Shown here piece by piece: positions 17,305 through 25,187 of a stretch of 64,000 bases of DNA. Origin of the DNA: Mucilaginibacter sp. PAMB04168 (lineage in GTDB: Bacteria > Bacteroidota > Bacteroidia > Sphingobacteriales > Sphingobacteriaceae). Below the pieces are notes generated by a model, which saw only the letters and a program-made list of their open reading frames with translations, had not been told where the DNA came from and searched no databases. The DNA is taken from contig NZ_CP155079.2 in NCBI RefSeq assembly GCF_039634365.2, forward strand, positions 2,232,001-2,296,000. The letters are read 5' to 3'. A program made the position numbers and the translations under genes. How positions within the stretch are numbered: the first letter of the stretch is position 1; each line of letters starts with the position of its first letter.

Positions 17305-18555
17305 ATGGCAACAGAAGTTAAGTGTCCGAGTTGTAATCATGGCTTCCCTATTGAGGAAGTGATGACAGAGGAGTATAAGAAACAGCTTCGCCTTAAAATG
17401 CAGCAATACACGCAGCAAAAGGAAGATGAATTTAGGAAGAAGGAGGAGGAATTTGCCGCAAAACAGCGCCAGCAACAACAGCAGTTTGAGCTGCGCCTAA
17501 CTGAGGAAAAGCGCCTGATGCAGCAGGAGATGGAAGCCGCTATGCGCAAATCTATACAGGCCGATATGGAAAACCAGCTGCGCATGCTCGAAAACTCGGT
17601 TAAAGATTCAGAAGAAAAGCTGCGCCTGTCTCGCCAAAAAGAGCTGGAGTTTATGCAAAAGGAGCAAACGCTTAAACAGCGCGAGGAGGAAATGGAAATA
17701 ACCTTACAACGCCGCATACAGGAGCACCGTAATGACCTGGCCGAACAGATACGCAAACAAGAGAACGAACGTTTTGCCCTGCGCGATACCGAATACCAGT
17801 TTAAAGTAAAAGAGCTGGAAAAACAGTTAGACGATCAGAAGAAACTGGCTGAAGAAATGAAACGCAAGGCCGAACAAGGGTCTATGCAGTTACAAGGCGA
17901 GGTGCAGGAACTTATACTGGAAGAATTGCTGCGCAGCTACTTTCCGTTTGATATGATTAATGAGGTAGGTAAGGGTATACGCGGGGCCGACTGCGTGCAA
18001 ACGGTACGTAACCAGTTTGGACAGGAATGTGGTAAGATTATATTCGAAAGCAAGCGAACCAAGGAATTTGGCGGCGATTGGATAGAAAAGCTAAAAAAAG
18101 ACATGCGCCACATAGGTGCCGACATAGCCGTTATAGTTACACAATGCTATCCACGTGATATGGATTGCTTTGGCGAAAGGGATGGCGTATGGATATGTTC
18201 ATTTGCTGAGGTAAAGGCTGTATCTTACATCTTGCGCGACTGCGTGATCAAAACCTCGGCCATTGTAAGAGCGCAGGAAGGCAGGGGAGATAAAATGCAC
18301 TTGTTGTATGACTATTTAACCAGCAGTGAATTTAATGAGCAATGGAAGGCCTTGCGGGAGGGCTTCACCAGTATGCGTATGTCTATCCACAAAGAGCGCG
18401 AAGCCATGGAGAAAATGTGGAAAGTTCGCGAAAAGCAATTGGAAAAAGTACTGCTGAGCGCTGTGCACATTCAGGGCTCTGTTGAAGGCATTGCCGGCAG
18501 CGAAAATATACAGCTAAGCCTTACCGATGATGAAGACTTGCTGATGCTGGGGTAG
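17305..18555 (+). CDS. DUF2130 coiled-coil protein (nuclease-like C-terminal domain)
   Basis: A 416-residue cytoplasmic protein. The N-terminus has one C-P-S-C pair (Cys8, Cys11). Residues 20-195 are a charged, Gln-rich coiled coil. Residues about 200-375 are the DUF2130 domain, with E-L-I-L-E-E-L-L, the block G-K-G-I-R-G-A-D-C-V-Q-T-V, then I-I-F-E-S-K-R-T-K-E-F, and C-Y-P-R-D-M. The acidic-x-Lys element F-E-S-K resembles the PD-(D/E)xK nuclease core, and the family has been placed near restriction-type folds, so DNA binding or cleavage is plausible but unproven. Transcription probably ends before the DUF481 gene 78 bases on. Confidence 0.82.
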   Translation: MATEVKCPSCNHGFPIEEVMTEEYKKQLRLKMQQYTQQKEDEFRKKEEEFAAKQRQQQQQFELRLTEEKRLMQQEMEAAMRKSIQADMENQLRMLENSVKDSEEKLRLSRQKELEFMQKEQTLKQREEEMEITLQRRIQEHRNDLAEQIRKQENERFALRDTEYQFKVKELEKQLDDQKKLAEEMKRKAEQGSMQLQGEVQELILEELLRSYFPFDMINEVGKGIRGADCVQTVRNQFGQECGKIIFESKRTKEFGGDWIEKLKKDMRHIGADIAVIVTQCYPRDMDCFGERDGVWICSFAEVKAVSYILRDCVIKTSAIVRAQEGRGDKMHLLYDYLTSSEFNEQWKALREGFTSMRMSIHKEREAMEKMWKVREKQLEKVLLSAVHIQGSVEGIAGSENIQLSLTDDEDLLMLG

Positions 18556-18633
18556 GAGAGTAGTAGGCCATAAGATTTTCATCAAACAAAGCAGGCGGTT
18601 TGGTTGTCGGTAAATGGCAACCAAACTGCTAAT

Positions 18634-19365
18634 ATGCATAAATACCCCTTGTTGTTCGTGCTGTTGCTGGGTAGCTTTACAGCCTCCGCACAGTTTAACG
18701 ATACAACCAATTACCATGTTATTTTTAACGCCACCGGCTCGGCCAACCGGGCGCGCGATGGCAATGCTTATTTGCTTAACAACGGCTTGCGCTTTGAGGT
18801 GAAGAAGAAAAGCGTTGCCATGAACTTAAGTAACAGTTGGGTTTACGGCAAATCAAACGGAGCGCTTACCAACAATGATTATTCTACCTCGTTCGATTTT
18901 AATTTATATAAAGCCATGCCGCACGCTTATTACTGGGGGCTGGCTAATTACAATACCAGTTATTCGCTTAAAATTAATAACCAGTTACTCGCCGGCGGCG
19001 GCATTGCTTACAGTATTTACGACCGTCCCAACGCCTATCTTAATATAAGTGATGGCATATTGTATGATCTAAGCGACATCAATACCACTGATACTACACG
19101 TGAGGTTTATTATACTTACCGTAATTCTTTAAGGCTGCAATTCCATTTTGTAGTTAAAGACCTTATAACTTTAGATGGCAGCAACTTTCTTCAAAATTCT
19201 GTAACCCGAAAGGGTGATTACATTATTAGAACAAATGTTGGCTTGGGCTTTAAATTAAATAATTGGTTAACCCTGAACAGTGCTTTATCTTATAATAAAA
19301 TCTCGCGTACCCAAAGCGAAAACCTTTTGTTCACCTATGGTTTAAAGGTTGAAAAATACTTTTGA
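18634..19365 (+). CDS. DUF481 outer-membrane beta-barrel protein
   Basis: The start is ATG 18634, ten codons after a TTG in the same frame, because it begins directly with a signal peptide (M-H-K-Y-P-L-L-F-V-L-L..., cleavage at S-A-Q). The 243-residue product alternates strands and has the DUF481/YdiY-like blocks N-A-T-G-S-A-N-R, L-L-N-N-G-L-R-F-E-V and L-N-S-W-V-Y-G-K-like turns. It ends K-V-E-K-Y-F, an aromatic barrel C-terminus. In other bacteria DUF481 barrels respond to salt or alkaline stress; no role is shown here. Confidence 0.78.
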   Translation: MHKYPLLFVLLLGSFTASAQFNDTTNYHVIFNATGSANRARDGNAYLLNNGLRFEVKKKSVAMNLSNSWVYGKSNGALTNNDYSTSFDFNLYKAMPHAYYWGLANYNTSYSLKINNQLLAGGGIAYSIYDRPNAYLNISDGILYDLSDINTTDTTREVYYTYRNSLRLQFHFVVKDLITLDGSNFLQNSVTRKGDYIIRTNVGLGFKLNNWLTLNSALSYNKISRTQSENLLFTYGLKVEKYF

Positions 19366-19490
19366 TCGTCTTTTCCCATACCAAAAGTGTGCTGTAACGG
19401 TTATAATAAAAAGTTATACTCTGTTATAGTCATTAATTTAAAGTCTGTAATACAGTATATTATGAGGATTAAATAAACATTAAGTTTAAT

Positions 19491-19982
19491 TTACTTAAGC
19501 TCGGTTAACAATCCTTCAATGTCAAGTCTTTTGGTAAACATGGTCAGTTCGCCGGCTTGATCTTTAGGCCATTGCTCTCTCGGGCGGTCCCAATAAAGCT
19601 CTACACCATTCTGATCAGGATCGTTTAAGTAGATAGCCTCAGATACACCATGGTCCGATGCGCCTGTGATGTGCTGGTACTTGGCGTCAATCAATCGCTG
19701 AAATATGACAGCTAAATCCTTACGTTCGGGGTAGAGTATGGCAGTGTGATATAAGCCGGGTGCATGCTCGGGCGCAGGACCTGCTCCCAGGCTATGCCAA
19801 GTGTTTAACCCAATATGATGATGGTAGCCGCCGGCCGATATAAAAGCCGCCTGGGTGCCGTACTTCATCATCAATTCAAAACCCAGTAAGCCGCAATAAA
19901 AATCAAGTGAGCGTTGCAAGTCACTTACTTTTAAATGTACGTGGCCTATTCGGGTAAGCGCAGGGATCTGATAGTCATTCAT
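19491..19982 (-). CDS. VOC-superfamily protein (glyoxalase/extradiol dioxygenase fold)
   Basis: A 163-residue vicinal-oxygen-chelate protein. It opens I-G-H-V-H-L-K-V-S-D-L-Q-R-S-L-D-F-Y, where His14/His16 is the first metal ligand, continues with G-L-L-G-F-E-L, a second His region (G-L-Y-H-T-A-I-L), and closes with N-G-V-E-L-Y-W-D carrying the Glu ligand. The R-P-R-E-Q-W-P ending is shared with CatE-type catechol 2,3-dioxygenase-like proteins, so an oxidoreductase or lyase role is possible, but the substrate is unknown. It is transcribed divergently from engB with a 57-base gap. Confidence 0.85.
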   Translation of the reverse strand: MNDYQIPALTRIGHVHLKVSDLQRSLDFYCGLLGFELMMKYGTQAAFISAGGYHHHIGLNTWHSLGAGPAPEHAPGLYHTAILYPERKDLAVIFQRLIDAKYQHITGASDHGVSEAIYLNDPDQNGVELYWDRPREQWPKDQAGELTMFTKRLDIEGLLTELK

Positions 19983-20027
19983 AGCTCATTTATGTGTTTA
20001 AACATCAAATTTAAAGGATACAACTGT

Positions 20028-20035
20028 TACCTTTG
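20028..20035 (+). promoter_or_regulatory. -7 box of engB, four bases from the ATG
   Basis: TACCTTTG, an exact TAnnTTTG match, followed by TATC and the ATG at 20040. Normal spacing from the box to +1 places transcription start at or next to the start codon. Confidence 0.5.
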
Positions 20036-20039
20036 TATC

Positions 20040-20648
20040 ATGATTGTCAAATCTGCTGAATTCATTTGCAGTAATACGCAAATATCTAAACTACCGCCAC
20101 CCGAGAAGCCCGAGTATGCTTTTATTGGTCGATCCAATGTAGGCAAATCGTCTTTAATAAATATGCTAACCAATAAAAAAGGTTTAGCTAAAACCTCACA
20201 AACCCCTGGTAAGACGCAACTTATAAACCATTTTTACATTAACGAAGAGTGGTATTTGGTAGACTTACCTGGTTATGGTTATGCCCGTATATCTAAAAGT
20301 AAAAAAGAAGATTGGGATAAGTTTATCCGCACTTACCTGGACAAGCGCGAGAGCCTGCAATGCGTACTAGTGCTAATTGATAGCAGGCTGGAGCCGCAGA
20401 AAATAGACCTTGCTTTTTGCAACTGGTTGGGCGAAAAGGGCCTATCCTTTGTATTAGTGTTTACCAAAGCCGATAAGCAATCGGGCCTCAAAACCGAACA
20501 AAATGTTGCTAAATTTAAAGAAGCGTTAAGTGAAACATTCGAAGAAGTACCGCAATGTTTCATTACCTCTTCTGAAAATAAATTAGGCAAGGATGAAGTG
20601 CTTGGGTTTATTGACGGTGTTAATAAGACCTTTGTTAAAAACTGGTAG
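20040..20648 (+). CDS. engB: Ribosome-biogenesis GTPase EngB (YihA/YsxC)
   Basis: Essential cytoplasmic GTPase for large-subunit assembly. The start is ATG 20040, giving the family N-terminus M-I-V-K-S-A-E-F-I; the longer frame from 19935 has no family similarity and runs into the neighbouring gene. Its 202 residues contain G1 GRSNVGKS at 30-37, a G2 Thr in the S-Q-T-P-G-K-T-Q block, G3 D-L-P-G-Y-G, G4 T-K-A-D and a G5-like T-S-S. A -7 box four bases upstream suggests a leaderless message. The UbiA gene follows 88 bases downstream on the same strand. Confidence 0.97.
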   Translation: MIVKSAEFICSNTQISKLPPPEKPEYAFIGRSNVGKSSLINMLTNKKGLAKTSQTPGKTQLINHFYINEEWYLVDLPGYGYARISKSKKEDWDKFIRTYLDKRESLQCVLVLIDSRLEPQKIDLAFCNWLGEKGLSFVLVFTKADKQSGLKTEQNVAKFKEALSETFEEVPQCFITSSENKLGKDEVLGFIDGVNKTFVKNW

Positions 20649-20736
20649 GTTAAGTTACCCTTACACAAGTCTCTACAGCTTTAAGGATAATTTGGCTGTG
20701 CTGCCTTTTTAAAGAAAGATATAACTGAATACAATA

Positions 20737-21591
20737 ATGAAAAAATACTTTTCTTTAGTTACTTTTTCACATACCATATTTGCAATGCCGTTTGCCTTTA
20801 TAGGCTTTTTTTTAGCTGTTACCACTACTGAGTATACCTTTGAGTGGCATAAGCTGGTGCTCATGTTGTTGTGTATGGTTTTTGCCCGCAACTCGGCCAT
20901 GGCGTTTAACCGTTATCTCGACAGGGATATCGATGCGCAAAACCCCCGCACCAAAGTGCGCGATATTCCGGCTGGGCGTATTTCGCCAGCCGCCGCCTTA
21001 ACCTTTACTTTAGTTAACTGCGCGTTATTCATGTTAGCTACGTGGTTTATAAACCGGCTGTGCTTTTACCTTTCACCTGTTGCGTTGCTGGTAGTGTTAG
21101 GTTACAGCGCTACTAAACGGTTTACAGCATTATGTCATTTAGTATTGGGCCTGGGCTTATCACTGGCTCCTATAGGCGCTTATTTAGTGGTAACCGGTCA
21201 CTTCGCTTTACTGCCCATCTTCTTCTCGCTGGCTGTAATATGCTGGGTAAGTGGTTTTGATATTATTTATGCTTTGCAGGATGAGGATTTTGACCGCAAC
21301 CAGAACTTGCACTCTATACCCAGCAAACTGGGCACAGTGAGGGCTTTAAATTTGTCTACTTTTCTGCATGTACTCTCGGCTATATTTGTGATACTGCCTG
21401 CGTTTTTTACAACAGTGGGTATTCCTTACTATATCGGTATTTTGGTATATTGCACTATGCTGGTTTATCAGCACCGTTTGGTTAAACCTGATGACCTTAG
21501 CCGGGTAAACTTTGCATTCATGACTACCAACGGAATAGCCAGCGTAGTGTTTGCCGCTTTCTTTTTGTTGGACAGATTATGGATACGATAG
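20737..21591 (+). CDS. UbiA-family prenyltransferase (MqnP-like)
   Basis: A 284-residue inner-membrane aromatic prenyltransferase with about eight membrane segments. The two Asp-rich Mg-prenyl-diphosphate motifs are N-R-Y-L-D-R-D-I-D (Asn58, Asp62, Asp66) and D-E-D-F-D (182-186). The context around them (N-P-R-T-K-x-R-D-I-P-A-G-R-I-S, S-L-A-P-I-G-A-Y, S-G-F-D-I-I-Y-A-L-Q-D, L-H-S-I-P) matches the 'UbiA-like, other' subfamily associated with the futalosine menaquinone route (MqnP) better than MenA or true UbiA. That assignment is from remembered family patterns and needs a profile search. Its end overlaps the Crp/Fnr gene by 13 bases. Confidence 0.87.
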   Translation: MKKYFSLVTFSHTIFAMPFAFIGFFLAVTTTEYTFEWHKLVLMLLCMVFARNSAMAFNRYLDRDIDAQNPRTKVRDIPAGRISPAAALTFTLVNCALFMLATWFINRLCFYLSPVALLVVLGYSATKRFTALCHLVLGLGLSLAPIGAYLVVTGHFALLPIFFSLAVICWVSGFDIIYALQDEDFDRNQNLHSIPSKLGTVRALNLSTFLHVLSAIFVILPAFFTTVGIPYYIGILVYCTMLVYQHRLVKPDDLSRVNFAFMTTNGIASVVFAAFFLLDRLWIR

Positions 21592-22187
21592 AAAAGTACT
21601 TGCCTGCATTTAAAAAGCAACTGGATAAACTGGTTGTTTTTGAGGATGAGGAGTGGGATATTTTCAAGCGGCATCTGCACTTAAAGATTCTCCATAAAAA
21701 GGACTTTTTTGTAACCCAGGGCGAAGTATGCAAGGATGTAGGCTTTATCGTTTCGGGCAGCGTGCGCTTCTTTCACGTTAGAGATGGTGCAGAGATAACC
21801 AATTATTTTTGTCTCGATAATGAATTTGTAAGCTCTTACAAAAGCTTTTTAAAGCAGCAGCCAAGTTTCACTAACATACAAGTGATTGAAGATACTGTGC
21901 TGCTAACTTTTAGCCATAAAAGTGTACAGCAATTGGTCGATAATAAAATAACCGCCTACAAGATGGAGCGCTTTGGCAGGCTGATAGCAGAGTATCTTAT
22001 TTGTTGTTATGAGGACCGCGTACAGGCCTTTGTGACGCAGACACCTGAAGAACGGTATATAGACTTGCTAGAGAGTAATTCCCGAATACTTCAACGCATA
22101 CCTCAGCACTACTTAGCCAATTTCTTAGGCATTACACCCGTTTCGCTTTCACGCATTCGTAAGCGCATTTTTGAGACTGTGAAATAA
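21579..22187 (+). CDS. Crp/Fnr-family transcriptional regulator
   Basis: A 202-residue regulator with an N-terminal cyclic-nucleotide-binding-type beta-roll (G-E-V-C-K-D-V-G-F-I-V-S-G-S-V-R-F-F) and a C-terminal helix-turn-helix (I-P-Q-H-Y-L-A-N-F-L-G-I-T-P-V-S-L-S-R-I-R-K-R-I). It lacks the conserved R-x-S of cAMP-binding Crp and has no N-terminal Fe-S cysteine cluster, as is usual for Bacteroidota members whose ligand is unknown. It starts inside the UbiA gene (ATG 21579, 13-base overlap), so it is co-translated with it. Targets cannot be read from the sequence. Confidence 0.9.
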   Translation: MDTIEKYLPAFKKQLDKLVVFEDEEWDIFKRHLHLKILHKKDFFVTQGEVCKDVGFIVSGSVRFFHVRDGAEITNYFCLDNEFVSSYKSFLKQQPSFTNIQVIEDTVLLTFSHKSVQQLVDNKITAYKMERFGRLIAEYLICCYEDRVQAFVTQTPEERYIDLLESNSRILQRIPQHYLANFLGITPVSLSRIRKRIFETVK

Positions 22188-22264
22188 CGGGTGGTTTTTC
22201 TTATCTTTTGTTAACGTTTTAGCTGGCAGGCATGGGGTAGTTTTGAATTATTAAAACACACCCA

Positions 22265-23203
22265 ATGATGCACACTATTTTAGGAGCAGGCGGACCAATT
22301 GCCAATGCACTTACTACCGAGCTAGCCAGTTTAAATCAAATTAAGAACATACGATTGGTTAGCCGCAGGCCGGTAGCCACTCACAACCCCAAAGTGCAGT
22401 GGCATAAAGCCGATCTTACGCAAGCTGCAGAAGTAATGTTAGCAACCAAAGGATCGAGCGTTATCTACCTATGTGCCGGCTTGGTTTACGATAAAGATGT
22501 ATGGCAGCAACAATGGCCTGTTATTGCTCAAAATGTTATCAATGCGGCTAAAGAGAACAATGCCCGACTCATTTTTTTTGACAATGTATACATGTATGGT
22601 TTGGTTAACGGGCCTATGCTCGAAAGCACGCCATACAACCCAGTGAGCAAAAAGGGGGAGGTAAGAGCGCGTGTAGCAACTCAACTAATGGAAGAGGTAA
22701 AGTTAGGTAACTTGCACGTTACCATTGGAAGGGCTGCCGATTTTTATGGCGCCGAAAGTATGAACAGCTTTTTAGACAGCATGGTGCTTGCTAAATTTGC
22801 AAAGAGCCAAAAAGCTATGTGGCTGGGCAAAGCGCAAACTAAACACTGCTTCACTTACGTACCCGATGCCGGTAAGGCTATGGCTCTTTTAGGTCAGCAC
22901 CCTGAACACGATAACCAGATATGGCATCTGCCTACGGCCCCTGCCTTAACCGGCTTAGAGTTTTTGGAAATTGCTGCATCTGTATTCGGCACGAAGCCGC
23001 GGTACATGACGGTAAATAAACTGATGCTGCAATTGATAGGCATGTTTAACAAAGTGATACAAGGCACTGTAGAAATGTATTATCAGTATGATCACGATTA
23101 TATTTTCGATTCAACCAGGTTTGAAAAAGCGTTCAATGTGCGGCCTACGCCTTATGCTGACGGTATACTACACTTGTCGAAAACTCTGTTCAGGCAGCAA
23201 TAA
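22265..23203 (+). CDS. NAD-dependent epimerase/dehydratase-like protein (extended SDR)
   Basis: A 312-residue Rossmann protein. The dinucleotide motif is T-I-L-G-A-G-G-P-I-A-N-A, with Gly-rich spacing G-x-G-G-x-I that differs a little from the classical G-x-x-G-x-x-G. An acidic strand end, a Y-x-C-A-G-L-V-Y-D-K-D region and Y-M-Y-G (in place of a strict Y-x-x-x-K) follow, so the catalytic Tyr/Lys pair is not certain. The C-terminal part (H-L-P-T-A-P-A-L-T-G-L-E-F) is the substrate domain. It is read in the same direction as the Crp/Fnr gene with 77 bases between, so it may be a target or operon partner. The substrate is unknown. Confidence 0.82.
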   Translation: MMHTILGAGGPIANALTTELASLNQIKNIRLVSRRPVATHNPKVQWHKADLTQAAEVMLATKGSSVIYLCAGLVYDKDVWQQQWPVIAQNVINAAKENNARLIFFDNVYMYGLVNGPMLESTPYNPVSKKGEVRARVATQLMEEVKLGNLHVTIGRAADFYGAESMNSFLDSMVLAKFAKSQKAMWLGKAQTKHCFTYVPDAGKAMALLGQHPEHDNQIWHLPTAPALTGLEFLEIAASVFGTKPRYMTVNKLMLQLIGMFNKVIQGTVEMYYQYDHDYIFDSTRFEKAFNVRPTPYADGILHLSKTLFRQQ

Positions 23204-23333
23204 GTTGCCGGTGTAATTTACTATGGTGATTTAGGGATGTGATTTGAATTTTCTGTTACTAAAATTATCTCTAATTCATTTGCTTAATCCTTTGTACAGT
23301 TGCACATTTGTAAAGCTGCATGTCATAAAAGAT

Positions 23334-25049
23334 ATGCCTTATTTACAAATGATATCCGCCAAAGAAAGAACATACATTCCGGCACAGCTGGAAATTAAAT
23401 GGGAAAATTTAGAGCCGCTTTATCAGGAACTAAGCAGCCGCCAAATAAATTCGGTTGCAGAGCTGGAGCAATGGCTGCATGACCGTAGCGAGTTGGAAGC
23501 TGCCCTGGAAGAAGATTTTGCCTGGCGTTACATCCGCATGACCTGCGATACAACGAACGAAGAGCTGCTTCAAAACTTTCAGTACTTCGCTACTGAGATT
23601 GAACCGAAAATAGCTCCTTATAATAACCAGTTAAATCAGAAATTAGTTGATAGCGAATTTGTTAACAAGCTCGACGAGAAGAAATACTTTATATACTTAC
23701 GAAGTATTAAAAAGTCACTTGAGCTATTTAGGGAAGAGAATATACCGGTACAAACGGAGATTCAGTTGGAGCAGCAAAAGTACCAGTCTATAACCGGTGC
23801 CATGTCGGTGCACATAGGCGATAAGGAGTTCACATTAGAACAAGCCGCCGCTTTACTAAAAGATACCGACCGCAGCAAAAGACAGGATGCATGGGAGAAA
23901 ATTACCGACCGCCGATTGCAGGATAAGCAACCGCTTAATGAGCTATTCGACCTGCTGCTTGTGCTGCGCCATAAAGTAGCCCGCAATGCCGATTTTGAAA
24001 ATTTTAGAGATTACATGTTCCAGGCGCTGGGGCGTTTTGATTATACCCCGCAGGACTGCTATGCCTTTCATGAGGCTATAGAAACGGCTGTAGTGCCCAT
24101 TCTGCGTGAACAGGCACATAAGCGTCAGGAAGCTTTAGGGTTGGATGCGCTTAAGCCCTGGGATATGGATGTTGATATTACTGGTAAGCCGGCTCTAAAA
24201 CCTTTTCAAAACGGAGAAGACCTGGTTGATAAATCTATTGCGTGTTTTAACCGCATTAACCCTTACCTGGGCGAACGTTTGAGCATCATGAAGGAGAATG
24301 GCCTGTTCGATGTGGAAAGTCGCAAAGGTAAAGCCCCAGGCGGTTATAACTACCCGCTGGCAGAAACAGGCGCGCCATTCATTTTCATGAACTCTGCTAA
24401 TACCTTCCGCGATCTTACCACCATGGTACATGAAGGTGGCCATGCGGTGCATACTTTTCTTACCGCCGGTTTGGAGCTTAATGATTTTAAACATTGCCCA
24501 AGCGAAGTGGCCGAACTGGCCTCCATGTCAATGGAGTTGATCTCGATGGATAATTGGGATGTGTACTTTAGTGATGAAGAGGAACTTAAACGCGCCAAAC
24601 GCGATCAATTGATTGATGTGCTGAAGACCCTTCCCTGGGTAGCTGTGGTAGATCAATTTCAACACTGGTTGTACACCAACCCCGACCATACCGATGCACA
24701 ACGCCGGGATGCCTGGATTCAAATCTATGAGCGCTTTGGTGCCGGTTTTATAGACTGGAGCGAACACTCTGATGCTGAAGCAAACCTCTGGCAAAAACAA
24801 TTGCATATTTTTGAGGTGCCGTTTTATTACATTGAGTACGGCATGGCTCAGTTAGGTGCTATAGCAGTTTGGAAAAATTATAAAGAAAACCCCGAAAAAG
24901 GTTTACAACAGTATATCGACGCCTTAAAGCTGGGTTACACTAAAACCATAACCGAGATATATGAAACCGCTGGTATAAAGTTTGATTTTAGCGCCGACTA
25001 CGTTAAAGAACTGGCCGAGTTTGTGAAAAGCGAATTAGAGAAAATATGA
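23334..25049 (+). CDS. M3-family oligoendopeptidase (PepF-type)
   Basis: Cytoplasmic zinc oligopeptidase of 571 residues. The zinc site is H-E-G-G-H at 366-370, inside T-T-M-V-H-E-G-G-H-A-V-H-T-F. The Glu ligand is in the following E-V-A-E-L-A-S-M-S-M-E-L block, and the C-terminal F-Y-Y-I-E-Y-G-x-A-Q-L-G stretch is typical. The start is placed at ATG 23334 (ATG 23349 is also possible); the frame opens at 23244 but those 30 residues do not fit a cytoplasmic M3 protein. It degrades peptides released by other proteases. It stands alone, with a strong terminator behind it. Confidence 0.92.
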   Translation: MPYLQMISAKERTYIPAQLEIKWENLEPLYQELSSRQINSVAELEQWLHDRSELEAALEEDFAWRYIRMTCDTTNEELLQNFQYFATEIEPKIAPYNNQLNQKLVDSEFVNKLDEKKYFIYLRSIKKSLELFREENIPVQTEIQLEQQKYQSITGAMSVHIGDKEFTLEQAAALLKDTDRSKRQDAWEKITDRRLQDKQPLNELFDLLLVLRHKVARNADFENFRDYMFQALGRFDYTPQDCYAFHEAIETAVVPILREQAHKRQEALGLDALKPWDMDVDITGKPALKPFQNGEDLVDKSIACFNRINPYLGERLSIMKENGLFDVESRKGKAPGGYNYPLAETGAPFIFMNSANTFRDLTTMVHEGGHAVHTFLTAGLELNDFKHCPSEVAELASMSMELISMDNWDVYFSDEEELKRAKRDQLIDVLKTLPWVAVVDQFQHWLYTNPDHTDAQRRDAWIQIYERFGAGFIDWSEHSDAEANLWQKQLHIFEVPFYYIEYGMAQLGAIAVWKNYKENPEKGLQQYIDALKLGYTKTITEIYETAGIKFDFSADYVKELAEFVKSELEKI

Positions 25050-25085
25050 CGGTATAACATTAAATTTTAATATGTTTGGCCTCCT

Positions 25086-25127
25086 GACCTCAAGCAAAGT
25101 CTAATAGATGCTTGAGGTCTTTTTATT
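25086..25127 (+). terminator. Terminator of the M3 peptidase gene
   Basis: Perfect 11-bp stem GACCTCAAGCA / TGCTTGAGGTC with a 12-base loop, followed by TTTTTATTT. Confidence 0.92.
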
Positions 25128-25187
25128 TAAGAGAGACAAACTTTTCCGTTAATTTATTTATTTAAATTACCAGTACCTAAATTAACA

